From a virus: a DNA stretch of 64,000 nucleotides. The stretch is from positions 34,465 through 98,464 of the IMG/VR virus record IMGVR_UViG_3300049629_001293; one strand, 5' to 3'. A program made the translations under genes and the position numbers. Position 1 is the first letter of the stretch, and each line of letters starts with the position of its first letter. Shown piece after piece: positions 31,627-41,059 of this stretch. A model generated the notes under the pieces. The model worked only from the letters and a program-made list of their open reading frames with translations, had not been told where the DNA came from and ran no database searches.

Positions 31627-33621
31627 CTAATCTAATTGAGCTTGGACATTGATTCTATTTGCCAGATCTGTTAATATCTTTCCTTGATAAACTTCGTCAA
31701 CTTCCTCTGAGTCTTCTATATCTTGGCGATATTGGTTTAACTCCGTAGGATCGCACTTCTCTACTCCCCCAAAACGATCTAATCCGGCATGGTAGTAATA
31801 GCAATCGCGTACTTCTTTTGGGGAATCAAAACCCAAAAAATACTTTGTTTCGTCAATCTCCCCTGTTGCTGTGTTAAGTTGCCGAACCTTCCAGAGACTT
31901 GGTGAGTTCGGGTTTTTGATGTAAACGTCGATTGCTTTCGCGTCCTCCGCGTGTCCGTAGCTGCGTCTAATATGCCCATACCCTGCCTTCATTGTTTTGT
32001 TATAGCGAAGATCCCCTTTGTCGTGAGTGACCCCAATAGATAGCCCGTGCCAATTAAGAACCCGTTTTATTGGGGTGTAAGCAGCACTGTCCATTTGAGT
32101 TATAGGTTCTTCTTCAACAGGAGCAGGTTCTTCGGTGGGTGGGGCAGCTTCCTCTCCTCCTAACGCCCCCAGATCAAAACCACCGAGGGAGTTTGCTTGT
32201 TCTTCTGCTTTCTTCTTGGCTTCTTCCCATGCTTTTTGATCAATGTTAAATTCTGGCCACCAATCGGAGTTAGAAGGTACTGTCCGAGCTTCGTTGGGCG
32301 TAATAAATCCGGCTTGAATCCCTGAAGCTAAGGCTTGAATATCAGATAAGCGTCCAGAGCGAAGATCCTCAATGGTCATTCTCAAAATTGAGGGATACTG
32401 CCTTTGATAGTCGTCGGGGATTTTGCCTTTTGTGGGGCCGTCTTTGGCTAAGAAGATATAGCGATCAAGAATAGCCGCACTAGGATCTAAATTCTCTCCC
32501 TGGTACTCTGCTACCGAGTTAGCGTAGTTTATTTGGGTTTCCTTGCCATCACGCCCCAACCCACCAGGGCTTTCCCCCCAAACTATCGTGTGAGGCATTC
32601 CAGAGGCCCCCGTGACCCCATCCTTTTGTACTTGCACAAGTGAATCCATCCCTGCGAGGGGACGGGCGTTCCAGTTGAATTGTTCACGGGAGTCATGGAG
32701 AACCATGCCATATAAATCAAACATTAATCGAATTGATTTCATGGTTTGCTTAATAGCTGCAATACTTTCTTCATCAGATGCCATCATCAGTTCCCGTAGT
32801 CCTTCAAAAGAATGCTGTAAAACCGATTGGGTTTTAATCAATTCGCCTACTGCATTGAGTCCATTTGTATAGTTTTTGTAATACTTCCAAACCTCGTCAA
32901 AGACACTCAACCCCCATCCATTATTGTAAGAAATCATCCAATCATCAGGCATTAATGCCCCATTAAACCGAAGGATTCGAGACCGATGAATAAGGCGATC
33001 ATCCTGCTTAGAGTTTGTTTCGTTAAACAGTAATTTTTGTTTTATTTGTTGGTCAATTGTTAGGATTTCATAATGTTCAATATCATCAAGGTCAAATATA
33101 CTCGCAGCCGTTCTCATCGAAGGAGCAACTTGCCATCGGTGACGAACAATTAACCCAGAAATTGATTTAATCTTGCCTTCGTTAACAGGTTCGGAATAAT
33201 GTCTCCCGTCATTAATCTTGAGAATAATAACTGTCCCGCCGTGAGAACGAGAGAACTGTAAGGCTTTTCTAAATTGTGATCTAGTTTTTAGTTTTTCGTG
33301 ATAAGCATAGTAATCGCGGACTAATTTAGAACCCACCTTACTAGAGAAATCATCCCCCAAGGATAACTGCCACATCTTTTGGGTTGACGAAGATGGAAGG
33401 CTCCACGCTATCCGCTTTAAGATCGCGTCCGCCAAGCAATTCTCGACCTGTTGTTGGGAGAAAGGTTGGATTCTTCCCGTTACAGGGAGAGGATTTCGCA
33501 TCGAATTTGCGTCGGCACTCTCCGCCAACGCTTGCATCATGACGCGAGAGTCTTCCCGATAACGGTTCGCAATCTCTGTGGTGGTTTCTTTTTTTGTTGT
33601 CTCGGATGATTGGGCAGTCAT
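31627..33621 (-). CDS. Portal protein fused to an InPase-like polyvalent domain
   Basis: 664 residues. Residues about 20-450 follow the DUF1073 portal plan (FRKALQFSRSHGGTVIILKI, LIVRHRWQVAPSM, ILRFNGALMPDDWMISYNNG, WGESPGGLGRDGKETQINYA). An acidic Pro/Glu-rich linker leads to residues about 516-632: VTHDKGDLRYNKTMKAGYGH, then IRRSYGHAEDAKAIDVYI and EIDETKYFLGFDSPKEVRDC. The last part resembles the inorganic-pyrophosphatase-like domain found in polyvalent proteins. The portal forms the dodecameric DNA gate; the extra domain would sit on up to twelve subunits. Whether it hydrolyses pyrophosphate is unknown. Confidence 0.8.
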   Translation of the reverse strand: MTAQSSETTKKETTTEIANRYREDSRVMMQALAESADANSMRNPLPVTGRIQPFSQQQVENCLADAILKRIAWSLPSSSTQKMWQLSLGDDFSSKVGSKLVRDYYAYHEKLKTRSQFRKALQFSRSHGGTVIILKINDGRHYSEPVNEGKIKSISGLIVRHRWQVAPSMRTAASIFDLDDIEHYEILTIDQQIKQKLLFNETNSKQDDRLIHRSRILRFNGALMPDDWMISYNNGWGLSVFDEVWKYYKNYTNGLNAVGELIKTQSVLQHSFEGLRELMMASDEESIAAIKQTMKSIRLMFDLYGMVLHDSREQFNWNARPLAGMDSLVQVQKDGVTGASGMPHTIVWGESPGGLGRDGKETQINYANSVAEYQGENLDPSAAILDRYIFLAKDGPTKGKIPDDYQRQYPSILRMTIEDLRSGRLSDIQALASGIQAGFITPNEARTVPSNSDWWPEFNIDQKAWEEAKKKAEEQANSLGGFDLGALGGEEAAPPTEEPAPVEEEPITQMDSAAYTPIKRVLNWHGLSIGVTHDKGDLRYNKTMKAGYGHIRRSYGHAEDAKAIDVYIKNPNSPSLWKVRQLNTATGEIDETKYFLGFDSPKEVRDCYYYHAGLDRFGGVEKCDPTELNQYRQDIEDSEEVDEVYQGKILTDLANRINVQAQLD

Positions 33622-33681
33622 TTTATATTAAAGTTATTGGTATTTTTTCTTGCAGAATTATCTTCAATTTTAAGGCATAAT

Positions 33682-33687
33682 TATAAT
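33682..33687 (+). promoter_or_regulatory. Possible -10 element for the plus-strand structural operon
   Basis: TATAAT lies 29 bp before the ATG at 33716 in an A/T-rich gap between divergent genes (portal on the minus strand). No good -35 is visible, so a phage-specific activator or sigma factor may be involved. Confidence 0.45.
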
Positions 33688-33715
33688 ATTGTTAATTTAT
33701 ATTTAATCTCAAAAC

Positions 33716-34372
33716 ATGACTTCTTCAATTGGCTCAATCAGCTATCCCGCTTCCCAACCCGACCTGACAGTGACAATCCCCTTCAAAAAGGTGCGGAAAC
33801 AAATTACCGAAGGGGGAGTAGTAAAAGATGTGTTAGAAGCCTGGGCAGATTTTGGTGGTGCGGTATCTCAAGTAAATACCATCACCATCACAGCAGGGAG
33901 TACGGGAAATGACTACTTGATAGGCATCAGTGATGGGACAAACGACGCTATTGTCTCCTATGTTCAACAATCGGGAGATACTGCCACCGTAATTGCAGCA
34001 AGACTTTTAGAGGAGATTAATGGGGTTCCTTCCGCATCTGCTTTGGTTTCGGGAACGGCATCGGCCAACGTTTTAACCCTTACCTCTGACTTACCTGGGG
34101 TAACAATTACTTACGATGTAAGTGGGTCTACCACACCCGGAAATATTGTTGTGGCTCAAACTACAGCAGCTTCGGGAACCGCAAAAATGCGAAAAATAGG
34201 AGAGATAAAAACGTACTTTATTCTCCCTGTTGGTGGGCGGAATATTGCCGTGGTTTCACAAGTCGTTTTTTATGATGGTGCGAATCCTCCTGTTATTGTA
34301 CGGACAGGCGCCGAATCTAGCGCAAATCACCCCACAAGTATGGAGGCGATCTCCGCTTCTGTTAATGGGTAA
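33716..34372 (+). CDS. Structural protein with immunoglobulin-like insert, 218 aa
   Basis: The outer parts (SYPASQPDLTVTIPFKKVRK and MRKIGEIKTYFILPVGGRNI) flank a Thr/Ser/Val-rich beta module at about 57-155 (VNTITITAGSTGNDYLIGIS, DTATVIAARLLEEINGV, NVLTLTSDLPGVTITYDV). The insert resembles that in the decoration-type protein at 24067-24897. It is the first gene of the plus-strand structural operon and overlaps the next by 8 bp. A head-surface or tail decoration role is inferred. Confidence 0.6.
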   Translation: MTSSIGSISYPASQPDLTVTIPFKKVRKQITEGGVVKDVLEAWADFGGAVSQVNTITITAGSTGNDYLIGISDGTNDAIVSYVQQSGDTATVIAARLLEEINGVPSASALVSGTASANVLTLTSDLPGVTITYDVSGSTTPGNIVVAQTTAASGTAKMRKIGEIKTYFILPVGGRNIAVVSQVVFYDGANPPVIVRTGAESSANHPTSMEAISASVNG

Positions 34373-35006
34373 AGTTTGCCGAGCTTGGGTAAAAGAATCA
34401 GGAGGCGAGTTGTACACCCCTCCTGATTTGGTGCTACCTTCTTCCATCAAGGTTGACGAAGAAAAAATCGAATTAAAATTAGCTGGTCATCCATTAGTTG
34501 CGGCATTGTGCAGAAAAAAACGATGGGCAATTACTCCCGAATTTCCAGACTTTACGCTCTTAGAGGCGAGGCTATCGGGGAATAGTGGGCAATTATCCCT
34601 CTCTGGTAATGCTTCAAAATACGATATTAAAATCCCTAAGCCAGATAGCGAGGCGATCGCTTATTACTTCCCAAACGCCGATAATAAATCGCCTCTAACA
34701 GTAGAATTAGTGGACAGGATTACGGGTCAATCTCAAATCGTGGTTGAAGAAGGTGGGAAAATCTATGCTTCTCCTAATCTTTCTGGGCAAACTGTAAAAA
34801 TTAGAACGCAGGTGATTTACCATGAAGCGACACAAGAGCTACAGGAACCCATAGAAAAGTTAGATGCTCATCTTGTCTTCAAAGAAGGGGAATCCTTAGA
34901 TCGAAGATGGCGATATTTGGAGTTAAAACAATGTGAATTCGAGCCATTGTTTGGCAATAGAATCAAGTTAGTTAATTGGCAAGGTAGTCGGGAGGAGTGG
35001 CTTTAA
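34365..35006 (+). CDS. Hypothetical structural protein, 213 aa
   Basis: The ATG at 34365, overlapping the previous gene by 8 bp, is preferred; a longer frame upstream would lie wholly inside that gene. The N-terminus (MGKVCRAWVKESGGELYTPP) is followed by beta-rich segments (KKRWAITPEFPDFTLLEARL, SPLTVELVDRITGQSQIVVE) and a C-terminal strand-rich end (ELKQCEFEPLFGNRIKLVNW). It resembles tail or neck proteins in composition. No family assignment is possible. Confidence 0.6.
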   Translation: MGKVCRAWVKESGGELYTPPDLVLPSSIKVDEEKIELKLAGHPLVAALCRKKRWAITPEFPDFTLLEARLSGNSGQLSLSGNASKYDIKIPKPDSEAIAYYFPNADNKSPLTVELVDRITGQSQIVVEEGGKIYASPNLSGQTVKIRTQVIYHEATQELQEPIEKLDAHLVFKEGESLDRRWRYLELKQCEFEPLFGNRIKLVNWQGSREEWL

Positions 35007-35656
35007 TGTTACACTTCCGATTAAATTATCAGACTGGGGATTTCGTCTTGGTTTTCCCTGTGCCTATTAGAGAGTCTAGGAAACTATCTGCATATCTTTT
35101 AGACTTACGAAAGTCCATTGCAGGGCTTCACATTTACCCAGAGGAAATGGATGATTACCTTTTCCCTCGGTTTCGTTATCATTATTTAAAAATAGCCCAT
35201 TTTTTTGAATTTGATCCTGACCAATTAACTCAAGAATCACGCCATCATTTTTTTATAGCAACGGAGCCAATCACCTATCGTGGGCAGCTAATCCCAGGTT
35301 TAAGTTTACTAGAACAATTATTAGGTTATAAATATCCCGAAGAGGGAACAGACCCCAAGGTACTTCCCCAGGAACCTATTACAACGGGAGATTTAGCACT
35401 TGATATTATCGCGGATGCTATCTTAATATTTAAAGTGGGAGGACTTGAGAATCATTACTCTTTAGACGATCTGGCAAAGCTGTGTAAACAAGCAAATGAT
35501 AGACTAAAACAGGCGGAGGAGTTAGCAAAAGGGGAAACAACGGGTGGGGATGAAAACTTGGAAAACGAACCACTGGAGGATGATTTTGTTAAGGATAGGT
35601 CTAGGTTGTATAACTGGTTAATTAATTTAGGGGTAACTGTTCCTATGGAGTTTTAG
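35006..35656 (+). CDS. Hypothetical protein, 216 aa
   Basis: The start is the ATG at 35006 (TAATG overlap with the previous stop), ten bases after GGAGG; a GTG at 34997 is possible but too close to that site. The protein is mostly helical after an N-terminal beta hairpin (LHFRLNYQTGDFVLVFPVPI), with ESRKLSAYLLDLRKSIAGLH and LDDLAKLCKQANDRLKQAEE. Not recognised. Its position just before the large terminase could suit a packaging accessory role, which is speculative. Confidence 0.6.
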   Translation: MLHFRLNYQTGDFVLVFPVPIRESRKLSAYLLDLRKSIAGLHIYPEEMDDYLFPRFRYHYLKIAHFFEFDPDQLTQESRHHFFIATEPITYRGQLIPGLSLLEQLLGYKYPEEGTDPKVLPQEPITTGDLALDIIADAILIFKVGGLENHYSLDDLAKLCKQANDRLKQAEELAKGETTGGDENLENEPLEDDFVKDRSRLYNWLINLGVTVPMEF

Positions 35657-35671
35657 GTACGGAGTTTTAAA

Positions 35672-35788
35672 ATGGAAAGAATTGTTATATATCGTGAAAC
35701 CAGACCATCTCCAAAAAAGGGACGTATAAAAATTAAAATCACAATTGGTTACACAGGGAGGATGGGTGACAAAACAAAGACAACATAG
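35672..35788 (+). CDS. Possible small basic protein, 38 aa
   Basis: MERIVIYRETRPSPKKGRIK, IKITIGYTGRMGDKTKTT, preceded by GGAG seven bases before ATG. It fills the gap between the 216-aa gene and the terminase and overlaps the terminase start by 23 bp in another frame. The basic beta-hairpin character is compatible with a real peptide, but it could simply be a leader that positions ribosomes for the terminase. Confidence 0.35.
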   Translation: MERIVIYRETRPSPKKGRIKIKITIGYTGRMGDKTKTT

Positions 35789-37373
35789 TGGCTATCCTTC
35801 GATCTTGGATAAGTTAGGATTTGTGGGGCAAAGTATCGCAAACTGGAACCCCTGGGAACCCAAGAGTGAACCGCAAAAAATGGCTCTGTCTTCTCCTGCT
35901 GACATTATCGGGTTTGGAGGGAGTGCAGGTGGGGGGAAAACCGCAATTATTCAGATTATGGCGGTGACACAACACCGGAAATCAATTGTTTTCCGACGAG
36001 AGTATCCTCGATTGCTGGATATTATCGAAAAATCACGACTACTGTTGCGGGGTAGTGGCGCTACTTACAACAGCAACGAAAAGCTATGGAGGAAGATACC
36101 AGGAGGGAGAACTCTAAAGTTTGGCGCAGCACAGCATGAAAGTGATATTGAAAATTGGCGAGGGATTGAGCATGATCTCAAGGCAATAGACGAGGTGACA
36201 GAGTTCTCCCTTGAGCAATTCCTCTTTTTAACGGGTTGGTGCAGAAGTCCAGATCCCCATCAGAAATGTAGGGTAATTTTTACTTTTAACCCACCTAGCC
36301 AGGTAAGTGGGCGATGGATTATTGGGTATCTTGCTCCCTGGCTTGATCCAAAATACGAATCTCAAACAGGGAGACACCTTGCCGAACCGGGTGAGTTACG
36401 TTGGTTCGTGGGGGTGAATGGGAAAGACCAAGAAGTAGATGTTGATAGCTTTTATCTCACGATTGGCAAGGAAATCCACGAGGTTTCTTCTCTTGATCCT
36501 GTAAAGGTTGAAGGAAAACTCTATTATCCCAAACCCAAGAAGATCAGAATCGGAGATGAAGACTTAGAACCTCGTTCCCGCACATTTATTCGCGCGACAC
36601 TAGACGATAATCCCTTCCTGAGAGATTCAGGGTATAGAGGGGTACTACAATCTCTCCCTGAACCTTTGCGATCGCAACTTCTCTATGGTGATATGACTAT
36701 CGAGCCAGAGTCAGACCCCTATCAAGTTATTCCTGGGGATTGGGTCACTTTGGCAATGCAGCGATGGGTTGACTATCCTCAAGTCTTAAAAATGTCCCAT
36801 ATTGGCGTGGATGTGGCACGGGGTGGGATAGATAAGACAGTATTGGCTTTACGATGGGACAACTGGCTAGATAAACTCAGGGAATTTGATGGAAGCCAGA
36901 CCCCAGACAGCAATATTGTCGCACAGCAGATTGCCTCCTGCATAGCAAACACTGGAGTAAAGGTACAAATTGACGTAATTGGTGTGGGTGCTGCGGTTCA
37001 CGATACCTGCCGGGGGATGAAAATGCACGTTATTCCCTTGAAAGGAAGTGAAGCCGCGAAGGATGGAAACGGCGAGTATTTAAAGGACAAAAGTGGGCTC
37101 TTAACCTTTGCCAATATGCGGACTTATTGGTATTGGAATCTGCGAGACTTATTAGATCCCAAGAATCAAATCCCGATCTCCTTACCTCCCGACGATCAAT
37201 TAAAAGAAGAACTCTGTGCCTTCCGGTGGTGGGAAAGCGGGAAAACAATCATGATTACCAAAAAAGATGATATTAAAAGCATTATCGGGCGATCGCCTAA
37301 CCTAGCCGATGCGGTATGCTATGCGTTCGCCAAAACTTACCGAGAAGGATTAGCCGATTGGATGAAAAAATAG
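35766..37373 (+). CDS. terL: Terminase large subunit
   Basis: 535 residues from GTG at 35766, preceded by AGGGAGG; an in-frame TTG at 35745 is an alternative. The N-terminal ATPase has Walker A GSAGGGKT (52-59), the FRREYPRLLDIIEKS region, Walker B LKAIDE (138-143) and the coupling segment IFTFNPP. The C-terminal nuclease has the first RNase H-fold acidic motif GVDVARGG (D349) and a late GRSPNLADAVCYAFAKT segment. It packages DNA into the prohead through the portal. The portal gene lies divergently 2 kb away, an unusual separation. Confidence 0.93.
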   Translation: MTKQRQHSGYPSILDKLGFVGQSIANWNPWEPKSEPQKMALSSPADIIGFGGSAGGGKTAIIQIMAVTQHRKSIVFRREYPRLLDIIEKSRLLLRGSGATYNSNEKLWRKIPGGRTLKFGAAQHESDIENWRGIEHDLKAIDEVTEFSLEQFLFLTGWCRSPDPHQKCRVIFTFNPPSQVSGRWIIGYLAPWLDPKYESQTGRHLAEPGELRWFVGVNGKDQEVDVDSFYLTIGKEIHEVSSLDPVKVEGKLYYPKPKKIRIGDEDLEPRSRTFIRATLDDNPFLRDSGYRGVLQSLPEPLRSQLLYGDMTIEPESDPYQVIPGDWVTLAMQRWVDYPQVLKMSHIGVDVARGGIDKTVLALRWDNWLDKLREFDGSQTPDSNIVAQQIASCIANTGVKVQIDVIGVGAAVHDTCRGMKMHVIPLKGSEAAKDGNGEYLKDKSGLLTFANMRTYWYWNLRDLLDPKNQIPISLPPDDQLKEELCAFRWWESGKTIMITKKDDIKSIIGRSPNLADAVCYAFAKTYREGLADWMKK

Positions 37374-37375
37374 GT

Positions 37376-37792
37376 TCATAACCCAATAAAACAGTCAATT
37401 TGAAACGTGGAGATTGCTACCCAAAGCCGAGAAGAAGTCTGTTGCACCGTTGTAGCGTTAACCTCTCCTTTTAGCTGTACCTTTGCAGTTGAAAGCTCTA
37501 GCGCTCTAACAACCTCCTCGTTAATGGAGAATATCCCGTGTCTGGCATAGATAGCCTCGGTTGCCTTTTCGATCTCCGCATTTAAACGGGAGCTACAACC
37601 CATCGAAATCATCACGTTCCCCGTGAGAGATCCTAGATCGGATGTGTACCAATCTATCGCACCCGTCCGTTCCCCTACCATTAAGTCCCGCCCAAAGTCG
37701 AGGTCTTTTAAATAGAATGCTTTAAGAAATGCTTGTTCAACTTGAGGGACAAACAATTCTATGGTCTGTTTTAATTCTTGGCGATAATTCAT
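37376..37792 (-). CDS. Hypothetical protein, 138 aa (opposite strand)
   Basis: Not recognised. N-terminal helix (YRQELKQTIELFVPQVEQAF), a DWYTSDLGSLTGNVMISM segment, a helix (LNAEIEKATEAIYARHG) and a beta-rich end (VRALELSTAKVQLKGEVNAT). It runs against its plus-strand neighbours, with its stop three bases after the terminase stop and its start 30 bp from the next gene. Composition is coding-like on this strand and no competing plus-strand frame exists, so it appears real. Confidence 0.65.
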   Translation of the reverse strand: MNYRQELKQTIELFVPQVEQAFLKAFYLKDLDFGRDLMVGERTGAIDWYTSDLGSLTGNVMISMGCSSRLNAEIEKATEAIYARHGIFSINEEVVRALELSTAKVQLKGEVNATTVQQTSSRLWVAISTFQIDCFIGL

Positions 37793-37822
37793 GCAATAAT
37801 ATTGTTATTAGTCTTTAATTTT

Positions 37823-38542
37823 ATGTTCACCCTCTCTAATTCTAACCTACCTGAAACAATCCTGAGTCCATTCAATCTATTGGCTCCTATTTTGTCTGCA
37901 CAAGGAAGTCAGGTATTAGCTCCTTTGTTTCAAACTAAAACATTTCATAAATATCCTGGCGTTAACCCTTCCCCAATAGAGCTAACAACCCCTGATGCCA
38001 TCTTTACCCTCTATAAAATAGACCTGCCTTTTTTAGCCGTCTTGCGAGTCGGGATAAACAATTTCATTCAAACTACTAACCCAGATAAATTGACTGGGCA
38101 AAGATTCTATTTAGAGAATACCACCGTCTATTTTGCGACCAATACCGTCCCCGATAGTATTAATTTAACCGTACAATTTAACGCGCCTATCCCCAGGGTA
38201 ATATGTGAGTTGATAGTATCTGTTCCCTTGGGAATGATTGTATCTCAAGTTTTAAATAGAGGTGTCCCTCTTAGTTTTGGACAAGTAGGAGAGCGAATTG
38301 TGATCGATTGCTCTGATTCCTGCTGCCGGATTAGAGGAGGGGAAACTTTAGAGATGACAGGGCAATATACCGCACCCCAGAAGTTAATTGGTCAACTCAA
38401 CGTCTTTGATATTGGGGAGGACTTAGGGTTTATCGACTATGTAGAATGGAGAGGTAGACGGTTTGTTGAACCGCAGGGGGAATTTGCTCCTGGTCAGTTT
38501 TTCTGGGATGAGGCCATTCAATCTTTGAAATTAATCACTTAA
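37823..38542 (+). CDS. Putative tail or baseplate protein, 239 aa
   Basis: The ATG at 37823 is chosen because the upstream ATG at 37778 would overlap the divergent gene. The protein is beta-rich (VLRVGINNFIQTTNPDKLTG, STV-type strands FYLENTTVYFATNTVPDSIN) with FDIGEDLGFIDYVEWRGRRF and FAPGQFFWDEAIQSLKL at the end. Position directly before the large baseplate-type gene suggests a tail-tip component. No family is recognised. Confidence 0.6.
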   Translation: MFTLSNSNLPETILSPFNLLAPILSAQGSQVLAPLFQTKTFHKYPGVNPSPIELTTPDAIFTLYKIDLPFLAVLRVGINNFIQTTNPDKLTGQRFYLENTTVYFATNTVPDSINLTVQFNAPIPRVICELIVSVPLGMIVSQVLNRGVPLSFGQVGERIVIDCSDSCCRIRGGETLEMTGQYTAPQKLIGQLNVFDIGEDLGFIDYVEWRGRRFVEPQGEFAPGQFFWDEAIQSLKLIT

Positions 38543-38546
38543 TATT

Positions 38547-40883
38547 ATGCCTATTGTTTCCCGTCGATTGTTTAAAAATAACATTGTCAAAAACCCTCCT
38601 AGCCTTCCAGTTCCGATAAAACTGGGATCATTAACTGTTACAAAGAGCTTCCAAGATCATCCCAGTGCCTCAATTACCTATGAAGGGATTTTAGAAGAGG
38701 ATATTAGCAGTTACGAACAGGTTTATGAACCTTCTAGGAGTACAAGAATCAGTATAGACGGGATTCCATTTAGGGTCGCTCCCGATGGAGGCTATAGCTA
38801 TGAAAGAACTGGATATTTATATAAAGGAACCAAAAAAATAAATGTTTATACTGTCTCAATTAACCTAGAAGGCTGGTGGAAGGTTTATTGTTCACGGTCG
38901 GTGAAAATTAAGCCTTTGGTTAATAGGGCTACAGGGACATTATCAGCAAGTCGGTTGGCATCCAAAGTAGGTGTCAATCTGTCTGGCGGGTTTGACATCT
39001 TCCTCGATGAAGTTGGTGAAGACTCCGTGATGTCTCTGGATGATGTATTGGAGGAATATGCCTTAGTAAAGGGCTGTTACGTCCATTATGGGCAGTTTGT
39101 TGCGTTAAAAGACATCAATTCCGGATCTTCTTATAGTTTTAGTTGGGAAGAACAACTAGCGGACGGTTCTAACCAGCTAGGAGTTGCACCCTATTACAAT
39201 GGAGCCGCGTTAACCTGGACTCCAAGGGAAAGCAACAAAGAGCAAGTTGACCCGAATGCACCCCCCGAATTCAAGGAAAAAGAACCCGAAATTAAAACTG
39301 AATATGAATATGACCAAGACGTAACAAACCCACCAAGAGGAACATCCATTCTAAGGAGTTTAGATAGCAACTTAGACCAATCTGGCCCCAAGAAAGTTAA
39401 GAGGACAACCTACTCAATTGACGGACAAACAGACAGAGAGGTTATTGAAACATGGGGGTTTGCTTATTACTTAAAAGATTTTGTGGAAACGCCCTATGGA
39501 TTGATAATTTATAATCCGGCAAACTTCTGGAAGCTAATCGAATATCAGGAAACTCGTTATTATTATCAGGAGGTGGTTTCACCGATTTACACACTTGCTA
39601 AACCTCAAAACACACAAGAAATAAAGTATGAATTAGTTGTGCATCCAGATTATGAAGATTATGTAGAAAGTGTGGGGTTTGATGGGATTAAGTTTAAGGC
39701 TTCAAAGGCTAAATATTTAACAAGTATTGTCACGTCTGGATGGAAATTAAGCCGATTTCAACAAGAAGAAATAGGAGGAGACACCGATACCCGTGAGATG
39801 GAAGGTGGCAGTCCGTGGTTTAATGTCGTTAGATTTAGAAGGATAAACAGGTGGGATGAAACTAAGTTTTATCTAAAATCAATGCGCGCAGACTATGAAC
39901 AGGATGCAGTTCCCTACAGCATTGAGTGGGTTTTTTGGGATGAAATGGACGAGCAGATGCAGCGAATGATGTTCTCAAAAGTTACACCCCCAGTAGAGGG
40001 TTCTAATAAAAGGTTGAAAGTGGGCTTAATTACTGCCGACATGGATTTTGTAGAGCCAATGCTGGTGTGGACAGAATCTAGGCAAGCGTCTTCGATTGCA
40101 ACAATGGCTCACCCTGACTCAACCGAAGAAGATCCCCTCCCCGCTTTGGTGGCGGGTGAGGAGAGTTATTATCAATCAATTTGGACTAAAAAGAACGACG
40201 AATATTCAACCGAGAAGATAGTGGAATTAACCGCATCGGGAGCCGGGTTTGTGGATGGGGTTGAGAATATTCGATATCGAGAGATTCAAGGGAGGCCACC
40301 AGAAGCTCAATACAGGAAAACAACATGGGAGCAACAACAACCAAAAGCCACAACAACACTTACAATAACAAAGAGCACCGTAAAACGATACTTTGTCTAT
40401 TCTGATTCAATCCCTGAGTGGGCATCAGAAGGGGGAGAAAGTCTAAGTTTTGGGGCTGCCTCTACACTTAGTCAAGCAGAAAAAGCTGCCAAAACTCAAC
40501 TTACAATTAACACCCTTCAAAGTACCCAAGAAACCCGGACAGTTAGCTGGCACTTCCCGAACATTGAAGGGGGAGATTTTTGCACTTTCAGTGGGGATAG
40601 ATTTCGGGGGAGTTTTAGGGTGTTGTCGGCTTCCTACACACTGGAATACGACGGAAGCCAAAATGCCTATGGATTAGATCCAATCTGCAAAACGGACGGC
40701 ACGAAGTTGACACTGGGATTGTGGGAAAGTCGCTCTATTCGTGTTGAGACAAGAAAAGATATTGTTCCGTCTAGCGAAGGTTCGGATAACAACCAAGGAG
40801 AAGATCCAAAAGTAGACAATAATGCCACTATAATTACTTTAGGAGGGGTTTTGCCCTCAACTGTCCCCGGTCGGAGAAATTAA
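38547..40883 (+). CDS. Large baseplate/tail hub-like protein, 778 aa
   Basis: The N-terminal ~200 residues (LGSLTVTKSFQDHPSASITY, TRISIDGIPFRVAPDGG, SRLASKVGVNLSGGFDIFLD) follow the pattern of gpD/gp27-like hub proteins that form the threefold tail tip. A long middle with aromatic-rich strands follows, and the end contains SRTVSWHFP-like strands and FRGSFRVLSASYTLEYDG. It probably anchors the baseplate to the tube. The assignment rests on the N-terminal pattern, size and order. Confidence 0.55.
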   Translation: MPIVSRRLFKNNIVKNPPSLPVPIKLGSLTVTKSFQDHPSASITYEGILEEDISSYEQVYEPSRSTRISIDGIPFRVAPDGGYSYERTGYLYKGTKKINVYTVSINLEGWWKVYCSRSVKIKPLVNRATGTLSASRLASKVGVNLSGGFDIFLDEVGEDSVMSLDDVLEEYALVKGCYVHYGQFVALKDINSGSSYSFSWEEQLADGSNQLGVAPYYNGAALTWTPRESNKEQVDPNAPPEFKEKEPEIKTEYEYDQDVTNPPRGTSILRSLDSNLDQSGPKKVKRTTYSIDGQTDREVIETWGFAYYLKDFVETPYGLIIYNPANFWKLIEYQETRYYYQEVVSPIYTLAKPQNTQEIKYELVVHPDYEDYVESVGFDGIKFKASKAKYLTSIVTSGWKLSRFQQEEIGGDTDTREMEGGSPWFNVVRFRRINRWDETKFYLKSMRADYEQDAVPYSIEWVFWDEMDEQMQRMMFSKVTPPVEGSNKRLKVGLITADMDFVEPMLVWTESRQASSIATMAHPDSTEEDPLPALVAGEESYYQSIWTKKNDEYSTEKIVELTASGAGFVDGVENIRYREIQGRPPEAQYRKTTWEQQQPKATTTLTITKSTVKRYFVYSDSIPEWASEGGESLSFGAASTLSQAEKAAKTQLTINTLQSTQETRTVSWHFPNIEGGDFCTFSGDRFRGSFRVLSASYTLEYDGSQNAYGLDPICKTDGTKLTLGLWESRSIRVETRKDIVPSSEGSDNNQGEDPKVDNNATIITLGGVLPSTVPGRRN

Positions 40884-40885
40884 GA

Positions 40886-41059
40886 ATGTCATCCCCAAAA
40901 GAAAGAGAATTAGCAGCTAAATTACTTAAAATATTATCTGATGGACAACCAACTTGGAATGTTTCAGGAAGTTCCATTACGGGCAGATATAGAGGGAAAA
41001 CAGTAACAGCAACAAACCAGACCAGAACATTAAGGGAGTCAGTAGCATGGCGACGGTAA
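40886..41059 (+). CDS. Small protein between baseplate genes, 57 aa
   Basis: MSSPKERELAAKLLKILSDG, QPTWNVSGSSITGRYRGKTV, TATNQTRTLRESVAWRR. It starts two bases after the preceding stop and overlaps the next start by 13 bp. The N-terminal helix, a basic middle and tight packing support a real gene. Not recognised. Confidence 0.6.
   Translation: MSSPKERELAAKLLKILSDGQPTWNVSGSSITGRYRGKTVTATNQTRTLRESVAWRR

Noticed and set aside
34230-34364. Extended N-terminus for the gene at 34365
   Set aside because: It overlaps the preceding structural gene in another frame over 135 bp; the ATG at 34365 fits normal operon spacing.
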